Of a stretch of DNA of 64,000 nt, positions 20,936-32,535 are shown in pieces. The DNA is taken from positions 42,306 through 106,305 of the forward strand of contig JAKUCV010002884.1 in NCBI GenBank assembly GCA_028386065.3. The letters run 5' to 3'. A program made the translations under genes and the position numbers. Source of the DNA: Turnera subulata. Taxonomy: Eukaryota; Streptophyta; Magnoliopsida; Malpighiales; Passifloraceae. The notes under the pieces are model-generated. The model was not told where the DNA came from. It did no database searches and saw only the letters and a list, made by a program, of their open reading frames with translations. Each line of letters begins with the position of its first letter. Position 1 is the stretch's first letter.

Positions 20936-23145
20936 AGCCAACCACCGCCGGACCACCACCATCTCCATTCTTTCTCCTCGCCGTCGCCGCCAGGGGAGAT
21001 AGCCGAGGAGGTCGCAACCACCTTCACTTCCTCCTCACAGCCTCGCGATGCCAACCGCTGCAGCCACCGCCGTCGTGTTGTCGACTTGCTCGTGTCGCCA
21101 CCCACACGCGACACCGCCTGCACCCAACGCAACGACCCGAGCTCCACCTCTCTCGCCGCCTCCACCTTGTCGCCACCTCGCCTGCTGCCGCACCGCCTTC
21201 CTCTCCGCATGTCGCCATCCGCCGCTGTCGCCTCACGGCCGTCGCGACACCGCTGGAGCTCACCCAAGGTGAGCGACCCGTTTGCGTTTAGGTGCGACCC
21301 GTTTAGGATAGACCCGACCCGGTTGCTTTGGTTTTAACCCGGATTTGTGGGATGGGTTGTGTGGGCTTGATTCTGTTGGGCCGACCTCAGGTGGGCTGTT
21401 GGATGGATGGGTTGGGCCGGTCGCCTGGGCTTGCTGGTGGGTTGACGCCTGGGCCCTGCTTGGGCATTGGGTTGACGCCTGGGCCCTGCTTGGGCATGGG
21501 TTAGCCCTATAGTAGGTTGGGTTGGACTGATAGGCCCAGTCCGATTTAATTAAAAAAAATAATAATAATAAATATAAAATAAATATATAATTTTGGAAAA
21601 TATAAATACTTATATTTTGAAAATTAAATAACTATATTAGGTTTTGGAATTATTATTATGTTTTATACCATAATGTATATACCCTGGAAAATTATATATA
21701 AGTTGTTATTTTTCTAAAAAAATGGAATTACCTTTGGAAAGATATATATGGTATGCATAATTTATATTTACAAAAATAGAGAATTATGTTGGAAATATAT
21801 GTCACCTTTGGGAAATATATATATATATGTATTTTGAAAATTAAAGGTAATTATATTTTGTGTTGGAAATAATATTATATAAAAGATAAATACTATCTAA
21901 ATATTTTCTGAAAATTATAAATACGTTATTATTTTCTGGAAAAAAATATGATGATTATTATTTTGGAATATTATAGCTATTTTATGAAAATATTTTGAAA
22001 GGAATTTTAATTAAAGTATGGTACCGAAATTATATTCGAAAATACGTACGGTAAATATTTTCGGTAAAAGATAATAAATAACGTATATGTAACCGGGATG
22101 GGTATATTTCGCAGTAGAGGCATCATAGTATACCGATTATGTGCATTTATGTGTATGCATTGTTTTGTTGTATAGGTTTGGATATCGGGTAGTTTCCCGA
22201 GGAGCCGGCGTCGGACCGGTCATTGTCTCCGGAGTTGAGTAATCGGCCAAGGTGAGGATGGATAACCCTTGATATGTGCCTGTAATACCTTGTGTGTTTT
22301 GTTGTTTGAATGAACTGCTGAGAGGGTCATTGTTGGTTATTTAACCGTTATGGTTATTGATGCTGTCGTTGTTGGACTGTGTTATTGGTCGAGAGAATAT
22401 TGTGATGAACTGTTAATTGTGAATAATTGGTGTTATATGTATTGTTGTTGGATATTTGATAATATGGAATTGATGTGGTTATTTGGCTGCTATGGTCATT
22501 GTTGTTGTTGCTATGATGTTGATTTGCTTGATTGAACCGCTGTGTAGACTGTTATTGGTTTATTGGATATTATGTTGTGATTGACGTTGATCTTACAATT
22601 GTGATTGATTGGTGTTAAGATATGTTAACAGTTTGGTCTGTGGGATAACCTTTGGTAATAGTAAGTTGAACAACTTGCGAAATTGAATATTGGAATTGTG
22701 ATGTTATATATTATTGTTGAATATTAGATGATACGGATTTGTTGAAGTAGTTTCTGTGTGTGATTCTTGATATTGCTCAGCTTGATTGAACTGCTATGTT
22801 GACTGTTAATGGTTTCTTAGATACTGTGTTGCGATTGATGTTGGGTTGTGAATGATTGATGCCATGAAACTATTGTTGGATTGGTCTGTCGTATAATTTG
22901 AGTTAATAGGAAGTTGGATGATTGTTTGACTGTTTTGGATATTGTGTTTGATGTCGATAGACTGTGTTGTGACTAGTTTGTCGGAATAAACTGTGATATG
23001 GATAATTGGGAAAAAGAAAATGGAAATTGGAAGTTGATTTGAGATTTGGTTTTTGGATGACGATGACATAATTATCACGTGGTAAGTAGAGGTACGACCG
23101 GATGGTTTGAGACTGTTTTGTGGTGGCCATGATCTGGGTTATTTG

Positions 23146-23463
23146 TGATTGGGATGTTGATCCCGGATTTGTGATTGGGATGTTGATCCCTTAGTTTGTG
23201 ATTGGGATGTTTATCCCTGAGTTTGATATTGGGATGTTGATCCCGGATTTGTGATTGGGATGTTGATCCCTGAGATTGTGATTGGAATGTTGATCCTGGA
23301 TTTGTGATTGGGATGTTGATCCCTGAGTTTGTGATTGGGATGTTGATCCCTGAGATTGTGATTGGGATGTTGATCCCGGATTTGTGATTGGGATGTTGAT
23401 CCCTGAGATTGTGATTGGGATGTTGATCCCTGAGATTTGATATTGGGATGTTGATCCCGGGTT
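23146..23463 (+). repeat. About 27-bp tandem repeat x 12 in solo LTR
   Basis: Twelve units of TGATTGGGATGTTGATCCC plus a variable spacer (GGATTTG or TGAGTTTG / TGAGATTG). Each unit contains a GGGATGTTGATCCC near-palindrome. Element A has three units at the equivalent place (1989-2070). Confidence 0.95.
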
Positions 23464-24051
23464 CTTTTTGATCTGGCACCATAAACAGGTTGATAGCCTG
23501 GTACGACCTTAGCTTATCTGTAACGGGGCTAGAAAGATAAAATTGGAATAATAATAAAGTCCTTGGTACGTTTGGGTCGAGTCTTTGGGTTGGTCTGTCT
23601 TGCATGGTATTGGCTTGGTATGGTTGTGAATATTGTCTGTATTTCTTCTTTGAAGTATTATAGATGCCTGCATATCTCTGTTTATCCTTGGTTGGTGAGC
23701 ACTTCGGACTCACCCCTCACCTGCGGGCTTTCATCCCGTAGGATGAGTTATTTTTGGTACAGGATTGGTGCATTCCAGACAGACTGCAGTGTTATCCCTT
23801 GGACAGGGCTTGGATCCATAGTTTGCATCTATGCATACAGTGTTTATGTGAGTTAATAAGTCTTCCGCTGTGCACTGTTTTATTATTATTGGGCCATTGG
23901 GCCGGTTTTGCTATTTATGTTGTTTTACTATTTTGGGCCGTTGGGCCCAAGTTATTGTTGTATACACTGTATGCTGGGCCTTGATTGGCCGGGTCGTCAC
24001 AGTTCCGGCTTGTGTTTACTGTGTACGGTAAATACGGGTCGGGGCGCTTCA

Positions 24052-24353
24052 CTCTCATCCATTTAAATACCCTAAATCAACTCAATTGGGTCAAAAAATA
24101 AATAAAAGTACTAAAATAATTAAATACCCATATTTTATTAATTTCAAAACCTTTAAATATACTAAACTCAAAATTAAATCATCTCAATAATTTCAAGTTA
24201 AATATATTAAAAATCCAAAAATAATAAAATATTAATATTCTATTAAATTACAAACACATTTCATCTAAAAATCGAATCATCTCATCAATCCATAGACAAC
24301 AACATATCCATGATTTAATAAAATATTAGTGGATCAAATTTGGGGTGTTCAAA
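24052..24353 (-). repeat. Tat/Ogre-type LTR, 5' part (minus)
   Basis: On the minus strand begins near 24353 as GAACACCCCAAATTTGATCC and has the ATTGAGATGATTTAATTTT and AATAAAATATGG-type blocks of this LTR family. The first five bases (24052-24056, CTCTC) are the right-hand target duplication of the solo LTR. Continues at 20460. Confidence 0.75.
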
Positions 24354-24479
24354 GATGCCCCCCGTTGATGAGTCTTTAGGAATTGAAGACAAAACAACGA
24401 TAAAAGAATACCCAAATTTGACGGAGTAGGTGCTGATACTGATGCTGACATGTATATGCCGTGGGTCGGGAATCATCTC

Positions 24480-25160
24480 ATCCCGGGTTTTTAAGGATTT
24501 ATCGTCCTCCTTGGGGGACTCGGTGTGTGGTTTCGTTGGCAAACAATCCTCTCATATAAGCTAACTAGGGATTTTATCGTCCTCCCATGGGGTACTCGGG
24601 TTTGTTTGCTGGTCATCAACCAAAAATCATCTCATCTCAGCTGACTAGGGATACTATCGTCCTCCCATGAGGTACTCAGGTTTGTTTAGTGGTCATCAAC
24701 CAAAAAATCATCTCATCTGACTAGGGATACTATCGTCCCCCCACGGGGTACTCAGGTTTGTTTAGTGGTCATCAACCAAAACGCATCTTATCTCGGCTGA
24801 CTAGGGATACTATTGTCCTCCCATGGGGTACTCAGGTGTTTGATTTGGGTTTGGTAGAATCATCTCATCTACCGGGTCATTAATAAGGAATCATCTCATC
24901 CTCACTAGCTAGGGATACTATTATCCTCCCACGGGATACTCGGGTTTGTTTTGGGATTTTACCGTCCTCCCATGGAGACTCGGTGTTGGCTCGGGATTTT
25001 ATCGTCCTCCTAACGGGACTCAGGTTTAAGTCATCAACAACGATTCCTCTCATCTCGGTTAACTAGGGATATGTCTCCTCCCTTGGGGGTGATTTCGGGT
25101 TTATCTACTTTCTAGGGATTTTAGTCGTCCTCCTTGGGGTACACGGATTTTCTCTCATTC
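24480..25160. repeat. Minisatellite with GACTAGGGATACTATCGTCC core
   Basis: About eight imperfect units, some near 110 bp, with ACTAGGGATACTATCGTCC, CCATGGGGTACTCAGG and TCATCTCATC motifs. Confidence 0.85.
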
Positions 25161-25239
25161 TCCGGGTTGGTGGGAATCATCTCATCCCTCCCATGGCACC
25201 ACATACCTTTTTCATCAGCCGTCAGTCAATTTTTGGGGC

Positions 25240-25860
25240 ATTACATACCCCTCGGGGTAGCATGCCCCAAAGGAAATCATCTCCAACCATGGGGTTTCAT
25301 GCCCCGAGAACGGGGTAGCATGCCCTGTGGATTGATTCAGAATGGAGTAGTATGCCCCAAACAAGTCTCACTGATGCGTGGGGTAGCATGCCCCGAGAAA
25401 TCAATACATGGGGTTACATGCCCCAGAAATCTGACTTCGATTCTAACCCTAAGGGGTAGCATGCCTCAAGCAAATCACATAGGGTAGCATGCCCCGGAAA
25501 ACCACATACATCATATAGCAGGGTTGTGTGCCCCGGAAAACCGCATATATCACATAACGGGGTAACATGCCTCGGAAAAATATTTTACATGATGGGGCAA
25601 CACGCCCCGAGAAAAACCATAGATGGGGTAGCATGCCCCAAGAATACGTCATATAGTAGGGCAGCATGCCCCGAAGGAATAGTATGTGGGGATGTATGCC
25701 CCGGAAATCAAGCTGGGCCCCGTCGAGCCCTCGAAAAAATTCAATCCTTGTCAATGGGTAGCATGTCTCGGAAAATTTCGACTCCAACCTTGGGGTAGCA
25801 TGCCCCAAAAATCTTGTATACTGGGGTGGCACGCCCCTCATGGTTGACAAGGCTCGGTGG
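25240..25860. repeat. Minisatellite with GGGGTAGCATGCCCC core
   Basis: More than a dozen irregular units (about 27-40 bp) each carrying a GGGGTAGCATGCCCC palindrome-like core, followed by AAGAAA- or GGAAA-type spacers. Shorter relatives of the core (GGCATG) occur in the 3' UTRs at 5600-5980 and 14850-15060. Confidence 0.9.
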
Positions 25861-25992
25861 GCCTAACTCAAGAATCCAGGGCATGCGGGCCCAATCATGC
25901 GAAGTACAATGGCTTTAATCATCGTGGGTCAATAACATGCATGCACTAGTCTCTCCTCTAAAAAAAAAATTCATTCCTGGTGCGGGACCTGT

Positions 25993-28796
25993 TGTTCGTG
26001 TAAAACTGGCTGCAAGTGCATAGCATTGTTGTAGTGACAAGGTTGAATCACAGGGACTGAAAAATAATACTAGCCTCAGGCTCTCGATTGATTAGACTAT
26101 AATAAACAATAAACAGTAAATAAAATCCGAGTTTTGAAGGCAGTGTTTAGAATTGATAATAAACTGAATAGACAACAAGTAAATAAAAGAGAGATAAATA
26201 ATATAAATTCGAAAAGAGAATAAACAAGAAATAAGTAGCAGGTATCGATGGTTTTCGGTAGAAAACGCAGCGATGGGTGATCTAGGTTGTCCGGGGTTCA
26301 CTATAGTGTCGCTGTCTAACTATAATTCATAACTTGGTAAATAAATTTGTCCACTTTGAAGGGCTACCTAGCCTAAGTTGTCTACAATTACTGTCACATG
26401 TAATTGTAAACCTACCCTAGTTCTGGAACAACCTGCTTTCGTCAGTGAAGCTCTTTCCTAGGGCGCAGTGTCGTTGTGCCAGGTGCTGTTTTCCTCAACT
26501 AACCCTAAAGTCTCTTTTGACGATCAGTAGGGGGTAGAGGCTTGATATAGAACGGTCTGAGTTCTTAGTTTCTCTGTTAGGTGCGTCACTAAGGCGTCTA
26601 AAATAGTGTTTGAGGGTGATCAAGCCGCAGACACTGTTAAGCACTCTATATCAAATCAATGCATAACGAATAAAAGAAAACAAAGTCTGGATTATAAATC
26701 AAACATCAAGAACAGTAGCTACTTCCCATAAACCTAGATAGAGTATTTAGTTCATGGAGAAGAAGAAAATAAAGAAGAAAAGTGTAATCGACATAATGCA
26801 AAATAAAACTAAAAGCTCCACTTTTCTTCCAGCCAAATTCCTAACTTTTTGCTGCTAAAAAAGCTATAATTTCATCCAGCAAGTGCTCTTTTTATATCTA
26901 GGGTTTTATTCCTAAAAGATAGGAATTTATGCGTGTAGGAATTGGAATAAAACTCCTAGACTTTAGCTTCAAGAATTCCTCTTTAAATCTTCTTTCCTTA
27001 CTGGGAGTGTCTAGGTGCATCCCCTCTTAAATACTCCTAGAAATTAGGCACAAACCCTAGTAAAAATAGGGTCTTCACGCCAGTGTCACTGCAGGGGCGC
27101 TGTCAGGCTTGCGATTTGTACTGGAACAGTGCTCTTCACAGAGCCTCACTGGTTTTGGGCTATAATCGTCAAATCTCCTCCAGAACAAAAGGTTCTCTGA
27201 AAAAGAAGGTTTAAGAGCAGATACTTTGTCGACAGCGGCGCGACTAGGCAATTGGTTTAGTTTCTTCAGCAGCGGCGCTGCTGACCCAAAATCGCCAAAT
27301 ATGCTCAAAAAAGGGTTAAATGGCACAGCTTGTCCTCTAACTTTTCCTATTTCAATGTTTATGTCCATTTTCTTTTTATTTCAAACAATTGGTCCCCTAA
27401 CTTGATGAAAGCAAAATAATGTTATCCAAATTACCTGTTATAACCGGTCTACCAATCAAAGAGTGACACGTGTTCTGGTGACCAACTAATTTGAAATTGC
27501 TTATTAATTTTTTAAAATTTTCCCATTTTTTAGATTTTTATTTCCAAAATAAATTATAATAAATAAATGTAAATTTTTATTTTCTTTTTCCATTTATCAT
27601 TCTAGAAATGATAACACCGCATCAAGCAACATGAGTTTCTGCTCCCATCCCCCTCCTCTTCCTCCATCGCTGAAATTGAAAACTAAGCAACATACATTCT
27701 TGATCCAGGTCTCGATCGTAGGCCTCAGTCTACATCTTTGCCTTCATCACACCCTAATTTCACATGCAAATTCAATTCTTGGAGCCCCTCCACAAAGCAA
27801 TTTGAGGAGAAAAATGCCCAATTAAAAGCACAGAACTTGAAAAGGTAGCAATTACAGAGGATTAATAAACTATCATTGATTTTTTTTATAAAAAAAATGG
27901 AACCAGGAAATAAGCAAGCCAATCGCATCTTGGATCCACCCCCCATACCCGAATCTAACTCAGTGCCTCACTGGAGCATAAGGCCGTGGATCGCCACTTG
28001 ATTGAGTCGCCAAGTTAAACCCGCAGCCGTGTTGTCATCAATCTTGCCGAGCAGTCGCCAAGGCCGAGACTTAAAAGTTAAGTTATGGAGGATGACTCCT
28101 TTTGGTGCCAAGCGCAGGAGAGGGAGGAAGGGAGAGAGAGAGAGAGAGAGAGGGGAGGGGGGGAGGGGGGGTTTGGTGGTAGGGGTTGGAGAGGTGGAAG
28201 GGGTGGGGAGTGAGGCGAGGGAGTAAAGGTTTCAGGTTGGGGCTTTTTCAAGAAAGATTGAGTGGGATGATTTTCGTTTCACATGGGCAAGGGAGGATGC
28301 GCAAGAATGGAGATGGATTTGATGGTGGTGGTGGAGGAGACGATGGGCGAGGGCGGGAGCAACGACGACTTGTGGGTCATGTTGTGCTTTAGGGGAAAAT
28401 AAAGAATGCAAAAGGGAATAAAAAAGGTAAAAAAAAAAAGAAAAAAGGAAACTACAAACTTAAGTTACAATCTGACACGTGGCGATATGAAATTAGTAAA
28501 CCGGCAATCAGAGGTAAATTGAACTGCATTGTTGAATTTTCATCAAGTTTCGGACATAATGTTTGAAATAAATTGAAAGGGGATATAAACAATGAAATTG
28601 GAAAAGTTAGACGACAGACTGTGTCATTTAACCTCCAAAAAGCACCAAATTGCACCTGAAAGCATCCAAGGGTAAGGAAAGATGGATTTGGCATGAAAAG
28701 AAGTAAATTTACATCTAAATGCATGAATTAATGATGAATGCAAGGCCAAAAGATGACAGTGTGCGCTGTAAAATTTATGTAATTTCATGCACATCA
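25993..28796 (-). repeat. 3' LTR of Athila-type element C, carrying a MULE
   Basis: On the minus strand from TGATGTGCATGAAATTAC at 28796 to ACGAACA at 25993. It aligns end to end with the 5' LTR at 41970-43437 except for the 1320-bp insertion at 27314-28633. The five bases outside (CCTGT, 25988-25992) match CCCGT at 43438-43442 with one difference, supporting a single original insertion of element C. Confidence 0.92.
27314..28633. mobile_element. Non-autonomous Mutator-like element (MULE) in LTR
   Basis: Absent from the sister LTR, where the empty site reads GCTCCAAAAAGCGCC. Terminal inverted repeats begin GGTTAAATGGCACAG (left) and GGTTAAATGACACAG (right, inverted) and can be followed by eye for about 170 bp. 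Flanks TCAAAAAAG and TCCAAAAAG form a 9-bp target duplication with one mismatch; long TIRs and 9-bp duplication indicate the Mutator superfamily. No transposase is present. The interior (27640-28400) has a (GA)n run at 28125-28165 and a G-rich stretch, with reading frames of 64-74 codons that I do not recognise. It may be captured host DNA (Pack-MULE), but this is not shown. Confidence 0.85.
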
Positions 28797-30245
28797 AATT
28801 CCCCCAAACTTAAACCTTTGCTTGTCCTCAAGCAAAAACACGAATCAGAACATGGAGAAAAATAATGTTGCAGGAAATTACAAACGCTTTCTCAAATTAA
28901 ACACATCAACAGCACCTGTCACACACGCAGCAGTGCTCACTGCTCAATATCCTATATATCTTTTTGAAAGAAATATCATCAGCTCAAATCCAGCAAAGTT
29001 AGCAGATGCAAGGATGATGAAAAGAGAGCAACAAGTAACCATTAACCATCAAAGTTTCTCTTGCCAATATGTAAGTTAAGTACTAGGGCCAAAAACTACT
29101 ACTTCATAAGCCAACTCAATTTTTCAATCTCCACTAATGTTCATCAAGGCATAAACAATGATCAACAGGTCTTTCTTGGTCTTGTAATGGGGATAGGTTA
29201 GGCTACCAAAGAAAGGAAAAATAGATAGGCTAACAACAGATGCTTACCTTCCAAAATTCTAACTTAGATAGCTTCTTCTTCAGTTTAATTACTTATACCA
29301 AGAAAAACCAAAATACTGGAGCAAATATTTGATTATAGGAGATAATGTAAACAAAAGATTTTCAAGGGAGCATAAATGGTACCTCTTTTCACTTTTGGTT
29401 TTTCTCTTTTTTTTTTTGTGTACCCTTTTTTATTAAACTCCCTTGATCTGACAATAGTACATTACAAATCTCCATGTCATTGAATTACCAAGCTCCATTC
29501 AAAAATTTTGACAAACTCCATCTTTTTCACCTAGCAGCGACACTGCCAAGACACTGTCATCCTGAAAATTAGAACTAGGAAAGCATGCAGACAGGGTCGG
29601 GCTAAAATTCAAAGAACAATGTGCTTTAAAGCACCATGATGGTCGTGCAAGGCTCAAAAGGCTAAGGTATGATGATGTGGGTAATATCAAAGAAAGTCGA
29701 CCATCAGCCTAGGCTCAATCGGGGTTGTCAAGTGAAATAGTAATATAGGTAAGATAAAGTCAAATTAAGCTCATCAAATAATGCTTGTGCCATATCCTTA
29801 AGTATACCAAGATGATAAAAATTTCGCCTCGAAAGAAAAATAAGAGTCGGTTCTAAAATAGTCAACAGTAGGTACTGCCCAATTTTAAAGAAAAGTTTGG
29901 CACTTGTTACCTTGATGGGGCATGATTACTATACTGATTTCGATTTCACATCCTGCATAAACTAAACTTAGCTAAAAAGGAGCCAAAATTGAATGTTGAA
30001 ATAAACAGGAATCGAAAACAGCAAGTAAGCAGCGGCGCTGTCAGAATGTTGCGTCAGCGAATAAGTCGAGAAAACGCATATAAAAACCAAAAACATGCAC
30101 AAAACAAGTCTTTTGGCCAAAAAAAAACAATGCATAAACGAAAGACAACAAAGAAATGCTAATTTCTACCTCCCCCAAACTTAAATTCCACAGTGTCCTC
30201 ACAGGGGCAGAAATAAAGCACAAACACATAAAAACAAAAACCAAG
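28797..30245 (-). repeat. Athila-type element C, 3' non-coding internal region
   Basis: Non-coding sequence just upstream (minus strand) of the 3' LTR. The segment next to the LTR contains CCCCCAAACTTAAACC and GCTTGTCCTCAAGC, typical of Athila 3' regions; a similar block, CCCCCAAACTTAAATTCC, occurs at 30173. No env-like or pol frame is left. The left edge of the truncated LTR of element B meets it near 30246. Confidence 0.65.
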
Positions 30246-31567
30246 TATGAAATTGGGCTCGAAGCCCGTTACTTAAATCCAAGGTCAACCCGAGCCCAAA
30301 GATTCCTGGCCTATGGTTCTACCCGTGTCGGTAAATTCCCGGTTATGTTCCACATAATTCCTGTTCTCGATTTCTATTATGTACATTAACAATAATACAT
30401 AACCCAATCCGAAATTATAAGTACATGCCATGAAGGAATACAAATTACACAACATCGGTAATACCGTTAAATGTCGGAATAAAACCCGAGCCTTTGCCAG
30501 AAAATTCCCGAGCCTTGCCGGATTCCGATGACCTTGCCGGAATTCACCAAAACTGCAGAAACAAAACATCCAACCCACATTCACCTCACAGCAACCAATT
30601 TCACAACACAACACCCTTCAGACCCGTAAAACGAATTAAAAGAAATCACAGAATGGAACCTTACCTGAAATTCAACCAAATCTGCCCCTTGTCCAAGCTG
30701 GCCAAACACCGCCACAACAACCTGCAACACCGAACCCGACCCACAACACCTCTGCCGGAGGAACACACACACACATCCAAGCACCTCACTGTCGGAACAC
30801 ACACACGCAGCAACCACCCGATTTGCCACCACAACACACACACCCGGCCGCCATGAAAGGAAAAGGGAAGAAACCCAAATCGGGTTAGTCCACCCAAACG
30901 GAAATAGCAACCACGATCCATGAAAACAAAAGAAATAGAGGAAGAGGAAAGGAATCGGGAGCGGCGGCACTGACCAGACACGGCGGCTCGTCGTGGACCC
31001 GACCTCGAGCTCTCCACCGTCCGTCCCCGTCCACGTTGAACCGATTCTCTAGCTCGAAGGGGTGGCATTGTGAAAGCAACAAGGAAGGGGTGAAGAACGA
31101 TTTGGGAAAAGGTTGCAAGAGAAGGAAGTGGAGAGGGAGAGGGAGAGAGAGAGAAGGAAGGAAGAGAGGGGGTCGGCGGCGGTTTGGAGGAAAAGAGAAA
31201 AAGAAGAGAAAAAGAAAGAAGGAAAAGGAAGAGAAGGGTTTTAGGGCGTGACCCGCCAGCCCGAACGACGCGTCGTTCGACTGGGCGCGGTCAACCCGCC
31301 CTGTTGACTCGTTTTGTTTTGTTTTTTTTTTCCTTTTCCAAAACGACGTAGTTTCAATAGAAACCGCGTTAAACATCGCGTTTCGCCCCGATCTCGAATC
31401 CGTTTCCCACGGGACCCGAACCATGGACAACACCAACTTAAAATTGACATTTCAAAGGCATAATAATTTATTTCCTCGACTAAAACTCGAAAATACCTCA
31501 AGGGTAAAATTGGAATAAAAATTCTGAAAATTCTGAAAATCAAATTATGAAAATTCGGGGCGTTACA
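30246..31567 (-). repeat. 3' LTR of chromovirus element B, truncated
   Basis: On the minus strand starts TGTAACGCCCCGAATTTTC at 31567, just after a purine-rich AAGTGGGGTAGAAC tract. Nearly identical by eye to 38083-39428 of the 5' LTR, but similarity stops at ACCAAGTATGAAATT (30240-30255), so about 1.6 kb of the LTR 3' part is missing. High similarity to its partner indicates a recent insertion. Contains GA-rich tracts (31120-31250) and low-complexity reading frames not considered genes. Confidence 0.9.
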
Positions 31568-31620
31568 GTTCTACCCCACTTAAGAAAAATTTCGTCCTCG
31601 AAATTACAAGATATGAAACA

Positions 31621-32478
31621 TCAAAACAAATGGGGATGCTGCTCCCTCATATGGGACTCAATCTCCCAAGTAGCCTCATTCGGGGAATGACGGCTCCATC
31701 TAACCCGAACCATCAGAATAACACGACTCCTCAGCTGTCGCTCCTCCCGAGCTAGAGTCTCAACCGGCTCCTCCACATAGGTCAAATCCTCAGAAACCTC
31801 CACTTCTGTCTGGGATACAACATGACTAGGATCAGACCGATAACGCCTCAGCATCGAAACATGGAATACATCATGTATGCGCGACAGCTCCTCCGGTAAA
31901 GCCAACCTATAGGCCAGCGGACCAATCCGCTCCATGATCTCATAAGGACCAATATAACGAGGGCTCAACTTGCCCTTCCTCCCAAACTGGATAACACCTC
32001 TCCAGGGAGCAACACGGAGGAAAACTCTATCACCTACATTATACTCCATCTCCCGACGATGCTTATCGGCAAAACTCCTTTGCCGGTCCCGAGCAGCTTT
32101 CATGCACTGCTTAACCACCTCGATCTGATCAACAGTCTCCTGGACTAGGTCCGGACCAATCACCTGTCTCAGACCTTCCTCATCCCAACAGATCGGACTA
32201 CGACACTTCCGCCCATACAAAGCCTCATAAGGCGCCATACCGATACTGGAGTGATACCCGTTGTTATAAGAAAACTCAACCAACGGTAATGTCTCATCCC
32301 AAGAACCACTAAAATTGAGCACACAGGCTCTAAACATATCCTCTAGCGTCTGTATAGTCCTCTCTGACTGCCCATCGGTCTGCGGATGGAATGCAGTACT
32401 GAAATTCAGCTTAGTACCCAAAGCTGACTGTAAACTCTTCCAGAAGTGGGAAGTAAACCTCGGATCCCTGTCCGACAC
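31621..32478 (-). pseudogene. Element B integrase C-terminal part and chromodomain
   Basis: 286-codon open stretch at the 3' end of pol. It begins inside the integrase catalytic core ([11 protein letters not shown], then [12 protein letters not shown] with the third acidic residue in the SERT motif) and continues through the LYGRKCRSP region and the GPYEI...YRLALP integrase C-terminal module. The tail contains [17 protein letters not shown] with a final HPHLF, a chromodomain-like module of plant chromoviruses, which targets integration to heterochromatin. Separated from the upstream frame by one stop codon near 32536. Clade inferred as Tekay/Del. Confidence 0.88.
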
Positions 32479-32535
32479 AATGGATAGTGGAACTCCATGT
32501 AGACGGACAATCCCCGAAACATATAACCTCGCCAG

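Larger units (their letters stand above)
20461..24051 (+). repeat. Complete solo LTR of the A family
   Basis: From TGTAACAGCCCGGGTAAAAT to GGGTCGGGGCGCTTCA (TG...CA), 3591 bp, flanked by perfect CTCTC duplications and with no PBS or internal sequence, so it arose by LTR-LTR recombination. It matches the LTR of element A at 1404-3956 (opposite strand) at both ends and in several internal blocks, but is about 1 kb longer. Part of the difference is the repeat array at 23146-23463. Contains a purine-rich tract (20770-20935) and a GC-rich block (20936-21340). The 186-codon frame at 20777-21337 is low-complexity and lies fully in the LTR; I do not call it a gene. Confidence 0.92.
24354..25960 (-). 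repeat. Hypervariable 3' UTR of a Tat/Ogre-type element
   Basis: Non-coding region upstream (minus strand) of the LTR starting at 24353. The junction motif GATGCCCCCCGTTGATGAG matches the one at 4797. It consists almost wholly of two tandem-repeat families, listed separately. Reading frames across it (25134-25487, 25449-25850) are repeat artefacts. Confidence 0.75.

Noticed and set aside
20777..21337. 186-codon open frame in the solo LTR
   Set aside because: Lys/Glu-rich then Pro/Arg/Ser-rich low complexity from A/G-rich and GC-rich DNA; lies fully inside an LTR, no domain.
23075..23713. 212-codon minus frame with repeated RDQHPNHN-like peptide
   Set aside because: Translation of the 27-bp tandem repeat (unit length divisible by three).
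24480..25860. Regular repeats that could suggest a CRISPR array
   Set aside because: Units are irregular, have no unique spacers, and the context is a plant retrotransposon 3' UTR.
30885..31436. Long frame in the LTR of element B, with a partner at 38519-39202
   Set aside because: Low-complexity Ser/Phe/Leu/Pro composition; shared only because both lie in the same LTR.
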